Shown here: positions 42,191-50,331 of the stretch, one piece after another
Layout: every line of letters starts with the position of its first letter
How positions within the stretch are numbered: the first letter of the stretch is position 1
Assembly: GCA_943328975.2 (NCBI GenBank)
Contig: CALQCC020000008.1
Coordinates: 1-64,000 of the forward strand
Reading direction: 5' to 3'
From: Bordetella parapertussis
GTDB lineage: Bacteria > Acidobacteriota > Terriglobia > Bryobacterales > Bryobacteraceae
Length of the DNA: 64,000 nucleotides
The notes under the pieces: generated by a model
The model's database searches: none
The model's input: the letters and a program-made list of their open reading frames with translations, nothing else
Told to the model about the DNA's origin: nothing
Translations under genes and position numbers: made by a program

Positions 42191-44707
42191 GTGGGGTTTC
42201 GATTGTCGGTTAAGCTGCGCGTACCCAAGAATTCGAAGTTGGCGAAAGCGGTAGGCACGCCCTGGCGGCGCGCTCTCGCGGGCACAGCTCTGTTCCTGCT
42301 GCTGGCGGGCGGCGGCGTATTTTTCTACTACTACAACCGCTACGCGAACATGATCCAGGAAAAGCTGGAAGCCGGTCCGTTTGCGGACATGACGGTGCTG
42401 TATGCGGCTCCGCGTCCGGTGATGACGCAGGAAACCATCACGCCTCCGGAGATCGCCGCGTATCTGCGCAGGGCAGGGTATTCCGAAGATTCCAATCGCA
42501 GCCGCGTGGGCTGGTACCGCTTGCGTCCCGACGCGATTGAAATCAATCCCGGCCCGGATGCCTTCGATAGCGAAGGCGCTGTCATTAAGGTTGCCAACGG
42601 AGCGGTGAGCGAAATTATTTCGCAGCACGACAATCGCAAACGTACGCAGTTCCTTTTAGAACCTGAACCCATCAGCAACTTGTTCGACAAGCAGCGCCAG
42701 AAGCGGCGCATCGTCCGTTACGACGACATTCCGCAAGTGATGGTGGATGCGGCGCTCTCGGCCGAGGATAAGAACTTCTTCCTGCATCCGGGCTTTGATG
42801 CGTTCGGGATCTTGCGCGCGGCGTATCGCGATATCGTCCAAGGCAAGTCGGAAGGCGCTTCCACCATCACCCAGCAGTTGGCCCGCACGCTGTGGTTAGA
42901 TGACGTGGCCGGCTGGCGGCGTAAGAGTGCGGAGGCGCTGATCACCCTGCACCTGGAGCAGAAGCTCGAAAAGAAGCAGATCTTCGAGTATTACGCCAAC
43001 TCCATCGACATCGGCCATCAGAGCAGTTTTTGGGTCCGTGGCTTCGCGCAAGGCGCGCAAGCCTACTTCGGCAAAGATCTGGGCCAGATCAAGCTGGAAG
43101 AGGCGGCCATGCTCGCGGGACTTCCCCAGGGTCCTTCCCTCTACGATCCCTTCCGCCACCCGGAGCGCGCACTCACACGGCGCAACATCGTGTTGAAGGC
43201 GATGCGGGATAACGGCAAGATCACCGAAGAACAGTTGCAGACAGCGTTGGCCAGTCCGCTGGGCGTGAAGCCGGAAGCGGCGGAGACCAGTGATGCCCCC
43301 TACTTCGTTGACTTGGTGACGTCGACCTTGGAACGCCAGTTCAAAGATCGCAACTTCCGCAGTGCGGCGCACAAGATTTACACTACGCTCGATCTGGACT
43401 TGCAAGGCGATGCCGTGGCGGCCGTCCACAATGGCATCAAAGTAACCGACGAGCAGTGGATCAAGCGGAACAAGAACTACGGCACCCCGAAGTTCCCCAA
43501 GGCGCAAGTTGCCTTGATCGCGCTGGATACGGAAACCGGCGAAATCCTGGCACTACAAGGTGGCCGGAGCTACGGTGAAACCCAACTCAATCGAGCCCTG
43601 GCCCAACGCCAGCCGGGCTCCTCGTTCAAACCTTTCGTCTACGCCGCAGCCATGGCGACCGGCCTGGATCCAGCCAGTCCCAACATCCTGACCCCGGCCT
43701 CCACCGTGTTGGACGAAGAGACCACCTTCTGGTTCGACGACAAGCCCTATGAACCCGGCGACCATGGCAAGTATCAGGGCAGCGTGACGCTGCGTTATGC
43801 GCTGGCGCATTCGCTGAACATTCCCGCGGTGAAGATTGCAGAGACGGTCGGCTACGACCAAGTGGTGGCCACGGCCGCCGCGGTCGGTCTGAACGCGAAC
43901 ATCAAGGCCACCCCGTCCATCGCGCTGGGATCGTATGAAGTAACGCCGCTCGAAATCGCGGGCGCTTACACCGTTTTCGCCAACCAAGGGCAGTTAATCA
44001 AAACCAGCATGATCAAAGGGATCCGTTCCGCCGACGGTCAGCGTATCTTCCAGTCCAAGATCGAAAAGAAAGACGCCATCGATCCTCGCGTAGCGTACCT
44101 TGTCCAGAACATGATGCAGGAAGTGATGCGCTCTGGCACCGGCGCGGGCGTGAGCAAGTACGGTTTCACGCTACCCGCAGCGGGCAAGACGGGGACCTCG
44201 CGCGACGGCTGGTTTGTGGGCTTTACCTCGCGGATTATTTGCGCGGTCTGGGTCGGCTTCGATGATAATCGCGACTTCATCCTGGAAGGCGCTCGTAGCG
44301 CGCTGCCCATCTGGGGCGAATTCATGGCGCGCGCCCACAAACATCGCGAATACAGCAATGTGCACACGCTGGAAGCTCCCGATGGCATCGTGACCGTCGA
44401 GGTCGATGCTGAGACCGGCGAGTTGGCCACTGCGGCATGCCCCAAGGTCCGCAGCGAGGTGTTCATCTCCGGCACCCAGCCTGTCCAGCTGTGCCACCTC
44501 CACAGCCGTGGCGGAACCGTGATCTCCAGTTGGGAGAAGGAAGAACCCGTTACTGTGGCTCAAGCGAGTTCCCCCGAAGAACCGCGCGCCCGCCCAGTCC
44601 GGGCACGTACCAAGGCTCCCAAGGTGATCCCCATTGCTCCCGCGCCCAAAGAAGCTCCCAAGGCTGCTAAGGGTTTTTGGGGTCGGGCACTGGACTTGTT
44701 TCGCTAG
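42191..44707 (+). CDS. Bifunctional class A penicillin-binding protein (PBP1b-like)
   Basis: 838 residues. One membrane helix at about 33-52 is followed by a UB2H-like region (about 60-165; VLYAAPRPVMTQETITPPEIAAYL). The GT51 glycosyltransferase (about 175-345) has the catalytic Glu192 in SAEDKNFFLHPGFD and GASTITQQLARTL. The transpeptidase (about 400-720) has SSFK (S477, K480), the SLN motif in AHSLNIPAVK and KTGTSRDGWFVG. It polymerises and crosslinks peptidoglycan in the periplasm. The C-terminal tail is Pro/Ala/Lys-rich. GTG at 42191 immediately follows the previous stop. Confidence 0.95.
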   Translation: MGFRLSVKLRVPKNSKLAKAVGTPWRRALAGTALFLLLAGGGVFFYYYNRYANMIQEKLEAGPFADMTVLYAAPRPVMTQETITPPEIAAYLRRAGYSEDSNRSRVGWYRLRPDAIEINPGPDAFDSEGAVIKVANGAVSEIISQHDNRKRTQFLLEPEPISNLFDKQRQKRRIVRYDDIPQVMVDAALSAEDKNFFLHPGFDAFGILRAAYRDIVQGKSEGASTITQQLARTLWLDDVAGWRRKSAEALITLHLEQKLEKKQIFEYYANSIDIGHQSSFWVRGFAQGAQAYFGKDLGQIKLEEAAMLAGLPQGPSLYDPFRHPERALTRRNIVLKAMRDNGKITEEQLQTALASPLGVKPEAAETSDAPYFVDLVTSTLERQFKDRNFRSAAHKIYTTLDLDLQGDAVAAVHNGIKVTDEQWIKRNKNYGTPKFPKAQVALIALDTETGEILALQGGRSYGETQLNRALAQRQPGSSFKPFVYAAAMATGLDPASPNILTPASTVLDEETTFWFDDKPYEPGDHGKYQGSVTLRYALAHSLNIPAVKIAETVGYDQVVATAAAVGLNANIKATPSIALGSYEVTPLEIAGAYTVFANQGQLIKTSMIKGIRSADGQRIFQSKIEKKDAIDPRVAYLVQNMMQEVMRSGTGAGVSKYGFTLPAAGKTGTSRDGWFVGFTSRIICAVWVGFDDNRDFILEGARSALPIWGEFMARAHKHREYSNVHTLEAPDGIVTVEVDAETGELATAACPKVRSEVFISGTQPVQLCHLHSRGGTVISSWEKEEPVTVAQASSPEEPRARPVRARTKAPKVIPIAPAPKEAPKAAKGFWGRALDLFR

Positions 44708-44749
44708 AAGGCGATGTTACAGTAGAAGTACCGAACGGAGAAACGCGTC

Positions 44750-45505
44750 ATGAATTCTCTCGTCATCCTGCTGCTCACCGCCAACGCCGCATTTCAGGCG
44801 CCCGTCGCCGAAGTTGCCCCCCAGTCTCCGCGCGCCATCGCTGAGAAGAACCCGAACTTGACCGACGAAGTCCGCGGCGACATCATGATGGCCCGCAAGA
44901 TGTATCGCGACGCCATCGACTTCTATCGCCCCAGTTCCAACAAGAACGCGGTCATGGCCAACAAGACAGGTATCGCCTACCATCAGCTCGGCGACTTGGA
45001 AAACGCCAAGAAATACTACGAACGCGCCATCAAGCTGGACAAACTCTATCCGGAAGCCCACAACAATTTGGGCACCGTGCAGTACGCCAAGAAGTCCTAT
45101 GGGAACGCCATCAAAAGTTATGAAAAGGCTCTAGCCCTGACTCCGGAAGCGGCACCCGTTTGGACCAATCTGGGCACCGCGTATTTCGCCCGCAAGAAGT
45201 ACCCGGAAGCTTTGCGAGCCTACCAGTACGCCCTGCAAATCGATCCCGAGGTGTTTGAGCGGCGCGGTTCCAACGGCGTGATGTTGCAGGAGCGCTCGGT
45301 GGAAGAGAAAGGGATGTTCTACTACACCCTGGCCAAGAGCTACGCCCAAGCCGGCGACGAAGAGCGCATGTTGCGCTACGTTCGCTTTGCGCTCGAAAAC
45401 GGATTCAAGCAGCGCAGCCGGTTTCTGGAAGAGCCTGAGTTCGCCGCCTTCAAAGAGAACGTCCAGCTGAAGGAACTTCTCGCCGCGGAGCAGAACGTCC
45501 TCTGA
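44750..45505 (+). CDS. Exported tetratricopeptide-repeat protein
   Basis: 251 residues. A signal peptide (MNSLVILLLTANAAFQAP) precedes at least three TPR units: AVMANKTGIAYHQLGDLENAKKYYERAI, PEAHNNLGTVQYAKKSYGNAIKSYEKAL and APVWTNLGTAYFARKKYPEALRAYQYAL. A further helical region contains AKSYAQAGDEERMLRYVRFAL. Probably a periplasmic scaffold. It follows the PBP gene by 42 nt and its stop overlaps the apparent CTG start of the next gene, so it is likely in one operon with both. Confidence 0.8.
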   Translation: MNSLVILLLTANAAFQAPVAEVAPQSPRAIAEKNPNLTDEVRGDIMMARKMYRDAIDFYRPSSNKNAVMANKTGIAYHQLGDLENAKKYYERAIKLDKLYPEAHNNLGTVQYAKKSYGNAIKSYEKALALTPEAAPVWTNLGTAYFARKKYPEALRAYQYALQIDPEVFERRGSNGVMLQERSVEEKGMFYYTLAKSYAQAGDEERMLRYVRFALENGFKQRSRFLEEPEFAAFKENVQLKELLAAEQNVL

Positions 45506-46983
45506 AACCGTCCACCAACCTAATCCTCCTGGGAGCTTTGGCCTTCACCACCTCGTGTGGCCCGTCGAGTCTGCCTCCCGCCATTGAACGCGTGGCCTTG
45601 CTCACGGTGGAAAATCTCACCGGCGATGCGTCGCTGTCCTGGATGCAAGACGCCGTGCCCTCCGTGGCCGCTGCGCAGTTAGCCGGGGTGGGGCGAATCC
45701 TGCCTTTCCACGGGGATACCTCGCGTGACGCTGCGGCTGTTGCCGCTAATACATTGATTCATGGGTACTTCGATCGCAGGCGGGGTGCCGTGCATTTCGA
45801 GTTTTCCATAGAAGATGCGACGACCCACAAGATGCGGTCCGTGACCGTCGACGGCGACGTTGTGCGGGCGGCCGACGCGCTTGCCAAAGCCGTTGATCCA
45901 GCCGCCAAACCGTTTTCGACGAAAAATGCCGCAGCGGTTCAGGCTTGGACTCAGCATGACTTTGAACGCGCGACGCAGTTGGACCCCGATTTCGGGGCCG
46001 CCTGGCGCGACTTGATCCAGTCCCAGTTGGCTCAGCCCTCCCAGGCAATCGAACTGGCCACGAAGGCGTTGGCCCGGTCCTCGCTCCGGTCGCCCCTCGA
46101 GCGCGGTCAAATCGCCTTGCTCTCGGGTCAACTGCGCCAGGATGGGAAAGCAATCGGTGAGGCGAGCGCCGAACTGGGGCGGCTTCTTCCAAACGATAGC
46201 GGTATGGCCCGCAAGCTGGCCGAGCAGGAATCGAACGCCCGCCGTTTCGATCAAGCGGTCCAGTTCTATCGCACGGTATTGCGATTAGAGCCAGAAGATT
46301 CAAGCATTTACAACTCCCTCGGTTATGCGCAGTTTTTTGCCGGCGATTTGGCCGGGGCGCGGAAATCCTTCGAGGAGTATTCCCGTCACCCTGGGCAAGA
46401 AGCCAATGGATTCGACTCCGTGGGGGAAGTCCTGTTTATGGCGGGCCAGTTTGGCGAGGCCGAAAAGTTCTTCCTGCAGGCCCATCAGGCCAACCCTGCG
46501 CTGTTAAACGGGGCGGATTTGCAGAAGGCTGCCTACGCCCGCTGGTTGTCCGGGGATCTGCGCGAGGCCGATGCGATCTTTGAAAAGTACCTGAAATATC
46601 GCTCCGAACATGCTGACCAGACAGTAGTTTGGCGAAGAGCTGTGTGGGAGTATTCGACCGGGCGTCAGCCTGCGGCGATCGACCGTTTGAAGGCCATCAC
46701 GGGTCCGGCGTCACAGCTGGCGCAAAGTCAATTGGCCGTTTTTCAAAACCTGGTGGGGTTGCCCAAGGACTTGGTGCAGCTGGAGCAGACGCTGAAGCGG
46801 ACGGCACCGGCAGGCGACGGGCTGGTTCGAACGCTGTACGCAGCAGAACTGCTGAAGGCGGGGAAACGGGCCGAGGCGGAACAACTGGCCAAGCTATGGC
46901 CGCTCCCTGAGTCGGCCGAGCCGCTGTTACAGGCCGTAGTCTATCCGCTGTATCTGGAACTCAAACAAAACTTGGCTAAGTAA
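45502..46983 (+). CDS. TPR lipoprotein with TolB-N-like domain, probable CTG start
   Basis: About 493 residues if read from CTG at 45502: KPSTNLILLGALAFTTSCGP, a textbook lipoprotein signal with lipobox Cys. No ATG, GTG or TTG in this frame lies upstream of that leader; the first conventional start, TTG at 45538, would cut it in half. A GGAG at 45487-45490 stands 11 nt before the CTG, which overlaps the previous stop as CTGA. Residues about 25-135 (RVALLTVENLTGD onward) resemble the TolB-like domain found with acidobacterial kinases and cyclases. TPR units follow, for example DSSIYNSLGYAQFFAGDLAGARKSFEEYS. A clear terminator comes after the stop. Confidence 0.75.
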   Translation: MKPSTNLILLGALAFTTSCGPSSLPPAIERVALLTVENLTGDASLSWMQDAVPSVAAAQLAGVGRILPFHGDTSRDAAAVAANTLIHGYFDRRRGAVHFEFSIEDATTHKMRSVTVDGDVVRAADALAKAVDPAAKPFSTKNAAAVQAWTQHDFERATQLDPDFGAAWRDLIQSQLAQPSQAIELATKALARSSLRSPLERGQIALLSGQLRQDGKAIGEASAELGRLLPNDSGMARKLAEQESNARRFDQAVQFYRTVLRLEPEDSSIYNSLGYAQFFAGDLAGARKSFEEYSRHPGQEANGFDSVGEVLFMAGQFGEAEKFFLQAHQANPALLNGADLQKAAYARWLSGDLREADAIFEKYLKYRSEHADQTVVWRRAVWEYSTGRQPAAIDRLKAITGPASQLAQSQLAVFQNLVGLPKDLVQLEQTLKRTAPAGDGLVRTLYAAELLKAGKRAEAEQLAKLWPLPESAEPLLQAVVYPLYLELKQNLAK

Positions 46984-46986
46984 TAC

Positions 46987-47018
46987 AAAAGAGGAGTGGT
47001 TGCCCGCTCCTCTTTTTT
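46987..47018 (+). terminator. Rho-independent terminator
   Basis: AAAAGAGGAG pairs with CTCCTCTTTT around a 10-nt loop and runs into a T6 tract, starting 3 nt after the TPR lipoprotein stop. It closes the PBP-TPR-lipoprotein run. Read on the minus strand it has an A-rich 3' side plus T4, so it may also stop the facing pilin transcript. Confidence 0.85.
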
Positions 47019-47052
47019 CTGATCGGCAAGCCGACCAGTTTTGCTTCGCGAA

Positions 47053-47232
47053 CTAGTCAGCGGCGGCCATGACGGACGCGACCTTCGAGAAGATCGTGCT
47101 GATGCTGGTCGCAACGCCCGGCATGATGGCGCCGGCGGAAACCGCGACGAAACCAGCCATCAACGCGTATTCGATCAAATCTTGGCCGTTCTGGTCTTTC
47201 CAAATCTTCAACTTCAGGATCATGTTTTTCAT
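47053..47232 (-). CDS. Flp/type IVb pilin-like protein
   Basis: 59 residues from the ATG at 47232. A short basic leader (MKNMILKLKIWKDQNG) ends at Gly and is followed by QDLIEYALMAGFVAVSAGAI, the Flp pilin N-terminus with Glu5 and the conserved Tyr of the mature chain. Cleavage after Gly by a TadV-type prepilin peptidase would give a mature pilin of about 43 residues. A purine-rich GGGAGAGAGAG stretch precedes the start. Flp pilins make Tad pili for adhesion and also occur in secretion systems. No tad/cpa gene is nearby. Confidence 0.82.
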   Translation of the reverse strand: MKNMILKLKIWKDQNGQDLIEYALMAGFVAVSAGAIMPGVATSISTIFSKVASVMAAAD

Positions 47233-47535
47233 TTTGTTTTCTCTCTCTCCCTTTGTGCTGTTCGACATCCCTGTCGACAGTTCCAAATTATCATCGGGTC
47301 AACTTCAAAGAAATCAGCAGGAGCGCCTAAGAAGAGTCCGAATTGCCCTCAGTTAGAGCCCTGATTTCAGGTCAAATCACCTTAGTACTTCTTGCTTCCG
47401 GGGGTGATGCCCGATCCTCTTTCGGTTAACCCCTGTGTTTGCAACGATTCGTGACATGGGCCACGAAGAACCCTATCTGGTACCTGCGGTTTTCGCCGGA
47501 GGGCTTTCCCCACGTTGAACCCGTAAGCTCGTAGC
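47233..47535. other. Intergenic region between divergent pilin and peptidase genes
   Basis: About 300 nt without a gene. On the minus strand TGTCACGAATCGTTGCA (47456-47440) looks like a sigma-54 element, but it has GT for GG and one extra spacer base. A GGTTAACC palindrome lies at 47424-47431. If transcription started there the pilin mRNA would have a leader of about 200 nt. No riboswitch could be assigned. Confidence 0.3.
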
Positions 47536-48756
47536 ATGCACTTGTTGCTTAGTTTGCTGTTAGCAGCTGCGGTAAAGGACGGCGGCGCCCCATTACGGAG
47601 CAGTTGCGAGCCCGATTCCGCTGCCTTAACCCAACTTCCGTCTGGCACTGATATCACCATCCGATACTCCTTATCGGGTCAAAGCGTCCCTTGTTATAAG
47701 GTGCAGGCCAAATTTGACGGACAAATGTTGGACGGCTACCTGCCCGCCAGCTCCATCGCTGACCTCGCATCCTTTGACGCGGCACGGAAACAAGGCGGGG
47801 TTCTGGGAACCCGAGAAGTTCTGGCGGCCGTAACGGCGCCCGCCGTCGCATCCTTAAAGACTGGGATGGGGGCCACGAACACCCTGGCGGCGAGGGCGGC
47901 CAACCTTATAGAGAGCAGCCAGCCCGGACAAGCGCTGGCTCTGCTGGAACCGGAACTGAAGAAACGCCCCGATCCGGGCTTGTTGGCCCTGGCTGGGGCT
48001 GCGGCGTGGCGAGCGGATGATCCGCAGCACGCCTTAGTACTGTGGCGCCAATCGCTCTCCATCCAGCCCAATCCGCAAGTCCAGGAACTCTACGACCGGG
48101 TGGAGCGTGAAACCAAGGGAGACCAGAGCAATCAGCGATTGGTCGGCACCCGCGTCCTGCTGCGCTACGAAGGCACCGCAATTTCAGTCGAAACCGCTCG
48201 CGAGATGGCCCAGGTGGTGGACCAGGAGTTCGCCCGCATCTCGGCGCAGCTAGGCTGCACCACCAGCGAACGGATCGTGACCATCGCCCAGAGCAGGGAT
48301 GCCTATAAGAAGACCACCGCCGCAGCGGAGTGGAGCGCCGGGCAATACGATGGACGTATCCGCGTCCCAGTGTTCGACCGCGGGTCGCTCGACGCCGAAA
48401 CCCGGAGGACTTTGTCGCACGAAACCACCCACGCCTGCCTCTCCATGCTGGGCCGCTGGCCCGCCTGGCTACAGGAGGGCGTCGCCCAGTACATGTCCGG
48501 CCAAACGCTTTCCGCGGGAGATCGGGAGCAGATCACGCAGATGGCTCGGGCCAAGAAGCTGCCCAGTCTGACCAAGTTGGGTGGCGACTGGTCAGGCCTC
48601 GACACGTCCAGCGCTCGCATGGCCTACGGCATGGCACTGCGAGCCGTAGAGATCTTCAACCAGGATTTCGGTAGCTACGGGTTACGGAATCTGTTGCGCA
48701 ATCCGGACAAGCTTCCGGGGTATACGTCGGAGATCGATCGTCGTTTGGGGCTGTAA
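47536..48756 (+). CDS. Exported peptidase MA-like (gluzincin) protein with TPR-like middle
   Basis: 406 residues with a short hydrophobic leader. An SH3-like region (about 30-80; SGTDITIRYSLSGQSVPCYKVQ) and TPR-like helices (about 115-190; GQALALLEPELKKRPDPGLLALAGAAAWRADD) precede a metallopeptidase domain. Its zinc motif is HETTHACLSMLGRWPAWLQEGVAQY: H295, E296, H299 and the downstream Glu314 of the gluzincin class. It probably cleaves or senses an envelope protein; the target is unknown. It stands alone on the plus strand after the terminator, divergent from the pilin. Confidence 0.78.
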   Translation: MHLLLSLLLAAAVKDGGAPLRSSCEPDSAALTQLPSGTDITIRYSLSGQSVPCYKVQAKFDGQMLDGYLPASSIADLASFDAARKQGGVLGTREVLAAVTAPAVASLKTGMGATNTLAARAANLIESSQPGQALALLEPELKKRPDPGLLALAGAAAWRADDPQHALVLWRQSLSIQPNPQVQELYDRVERETKGDQSNQRLVGTRVLLRYEGTAISVETAREMAQVVDQEFARISAQLGCTTSERIVTIAQSRDAYKKTTAAAEWSAGQYDGRIRVPVFDRGSLDAETRRTLSHETTHACLSMLGRWPAWLQEGVAQYMSGQTLSAGDREQITQMARAKKLPSLTKLGGDWSGLDTSSARMAYGMALRAVEIFNQDFGSYGLRNLLRNPDKLPGYTSEIDRRLGL

Positions 48757-48777
48757 AGAACGCAGTAGACTAGAAGC

Positions 48778-49356
48778 ATGTCCGCACATGCACAAGCTTG
48801 GCTGAGCCCAGAGGAGTATCTGGCCATCGAACGTGCGGCGGAATTCCGCAGTGAGTATTTCGATGGCGTCATGTACGCGATGGCGGGTGGATCTCATGTC
48901 CATAGCCACATCATGGGGAACTTGGCTGGAGAATTCCGGAGCGCCCTTAAGAAGCGCCCCTGCCTGGTGATGCCCGCCGATGCTCGCGTGCGTGTGGGCA
49001 AGGGTATTTTGTATTGCTACCCGGACCTAGTAGTTGCTTGTGAACCGCGTGAATATGCCGCTGAGGACAAAGATACACTGGTGAACCCCACATTACTGGT
49101 GGAAGTGCTGTCGCCGTCGACAGAACTTTCCGATCGCGCCACCAAGGCCACGCTCTACCGCGGGATTACCTCCTTGCAAGCCTACGCGTTTGTGTCGCAG
49201 AACCAGCCCCACGTCGAAATCTACCACCGCAACGCGGCCGGCGAATGGGTGGTCTCGGATGTCGATGGACTCGAAGCGTCCTGCCAGTTTGATGCCGTGG
49301 CAGGAACCTCGATTTCCATTCCGATGTCGGAAATCTACGATAAGGTCGAGTTCTAG
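48778..49356 (+). CDS. Uma2-family protein (putative PD-(D/E)xK nuclease fold)
   Basis: 192 residues: LSPEEYLAIERAAEFRSEYFDGVMYAMAGGS, then YCYPDLVVACEPREY and LLVEVLSPSTELSDRATKATLYRGITSLQAYAFVSQ. This is the DUF820/Uma2 pattern with acidic PDL and EVLS segments of a restriction-endonuclease-like fold. It is only distantly similar to the copy at 35505-36011. It starts 21 nt after the peptidase stop. Its stop shares CTAG with the stop of the convergent gene. Confidence 0.85.
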   Translation: MSAHAQAWLSPEEYLAIERAAEFRSEYFDGVMYAMAGGSHVHSHIMGNLAGEFRSALKKRPCLVMPADARVRVGKGILYCYPDLVVACEPREYAAEDKDTLVNPTLLVEVLSPSTELSDRATKATLYRGITSLQAYAFVSQNQPHVEIYHRNAAGEWVVSDVDGLEASCQFDAVAGTSISIPMSEIYDKVEF

Positions 49357-50285
49357 CGAACAGGCGCCGGCGCTACCGGTGGAGCCAGCTCCGCAGGCAA
49401 CGGAAAGTTGCCATCATACGGAGGCCAGTTCGGTACCGGCTTGTCCGGCGTCGGATAAAACATCGCCGAGTAGACGTTGCGGATCTTGTTGTTGTCGATC
49501 ACGAACCATTCCGCGAAAGCATTGCGGCGCGTCGCGGTTCCGGGTTTGCGCAGGAACACCGCAAGAGCCAGCGCGACCTGCGCTTCTTCATCGATCACCG
49601 GATAGCGGCGAGCGGCCACGATCGAGACGTTCAGATTCGCCAGGCCCGAGGCGCAGTCGTTCGTGGCGGTAGCCATGCCTCGGCCGTTTTCGATGCGCGT
49701 GCAACCATCGTGATGCATGATGATCGAGCCGTCGTGTGTGGTCAGGCCGTCGAAGTAGCTATTGGTGATCGCGATCAGCGCCTCTCGCGAAGCCCGCTGA
49801 TCTTTGGGGACAACGCGCTCGGGCGGGGGATTCGCTGCGAGGTTGTCGGGCTCGAAGAAGTTCCCGTTGGGAGTGCCATTGGCATTGAAGCCGTTCAGGC
49901 CGGGATCGCCGGGACGGGCGATGATCCACTCGGCCTCGGTAATTTTACGATCTTCCACCCGCACGCGCACCGTGACGATCGCCGATTTCTCGCCCTCAGT
50001 AACCACGCCGAAGTAGGCCGCCTGTCCGCTCACCGCATCGAGATACCGGCGCTGCATCTTGCCCAAGCCGGTGACCGACTTCCAAGTGCCTGTGTCCAGA
50101 CGCACTACGACCGCGTTCTCTGTCTGACGAAAGCCCACGAATAACGGAGCCGCTTTGGGATCGTGTTTGATCACCGCGTTCAGGTACTGATCGAGCGTCG
50201 TCTTAAGGCACGCACGGTCGCAATCGGCGGCGAAGGCGCTTAGGCAGGAAAAGGCAGCTACAAAAAGAAATCGGGCAGAACGCAT
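49353..50285 (-). CDS. Exported DUF8021-like protein with two NTF2/SnoaL-like halves
   Basis: 310 residues with a signal peptide (MRSARFLFVAAFSCLSAFA). The mature start DCDRACLKTTLDQYLNAVIKHD and later WKSVTGLG, AYFGVV and IVTVRVRVEDRKITEAEWIIAR match secreted NTF2-like proteins known as DUF8021 in fungi and bacteria. A second similar half starts near SREALIAITNSYFDGLTTHDG. Function unknown. The start codon and ribosome-binding site lie in the loop of a strong hairpin with a following U-tract, so expression may depend on that structure or on readthrough from the aminotransferase gene. Confidence 0.7.
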   Translation of the reverse strand: MRSARFLFVAAFSCLSAFAADCDRACLKTTLDQYLNAVIKHDPKAAPLFVGFRQTENAVVVRLDTGTWKSVTGLGKMQRRYLDAVSGQAAYFGVVTEGEKSAIVTVRVRVEDRKITEAEWIIARPGDPGLNGFNANGTPNGNFFEPDNLAANPPPERVVPKDQRASREALIAITNSYFDGLTTHDGSIIMHHDGCTRIENGRGMATATNDCASGLANLNVSIVAARRYPVIDEEAQVALALAVFLRKPGTATRRNAFAEWFVIDNNKIRNVYSAMFYPTPDKPVPNWPPYDGNFPLPAELAPPVAPAPVR

Positions 50286-50318
50286 GGAAAACCTCTCCCA
50301 TACATTCTGCCCGATTTC
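50267..50318 (-). terminator. Terminator/attenuator-like hairpin overlapping the start of the DUF8021-like gene
   Basis: On the minus strand GAAATCGGGCAGAA pairs perfectly with TTCTGCCCGATTTC (14 bp) around a 24-nt loop, followed by TTTTTG. It begins 13 nt after the aminotransferase stop and fits its intrinsic terminator. The loop carries a GGGAGAGG ribosome-binding site and the ATG at 50285, and the second arm encodes residues 2-7 of the next protein. Confidence 0.75.
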
Positions 50319-50331
50319 AAACAGAAATGCT

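Noticed and set aside
47400-47520. Possible c-di-GMP (GEMM) riboswitch before the pilin gene
   Set aside because: Isolated strings such as AAAGCC-CTCCGGC and GGGGTTAACCGAAAG resemble parts of the consensus, but order, spacing and the GCAAACC element do not fit.
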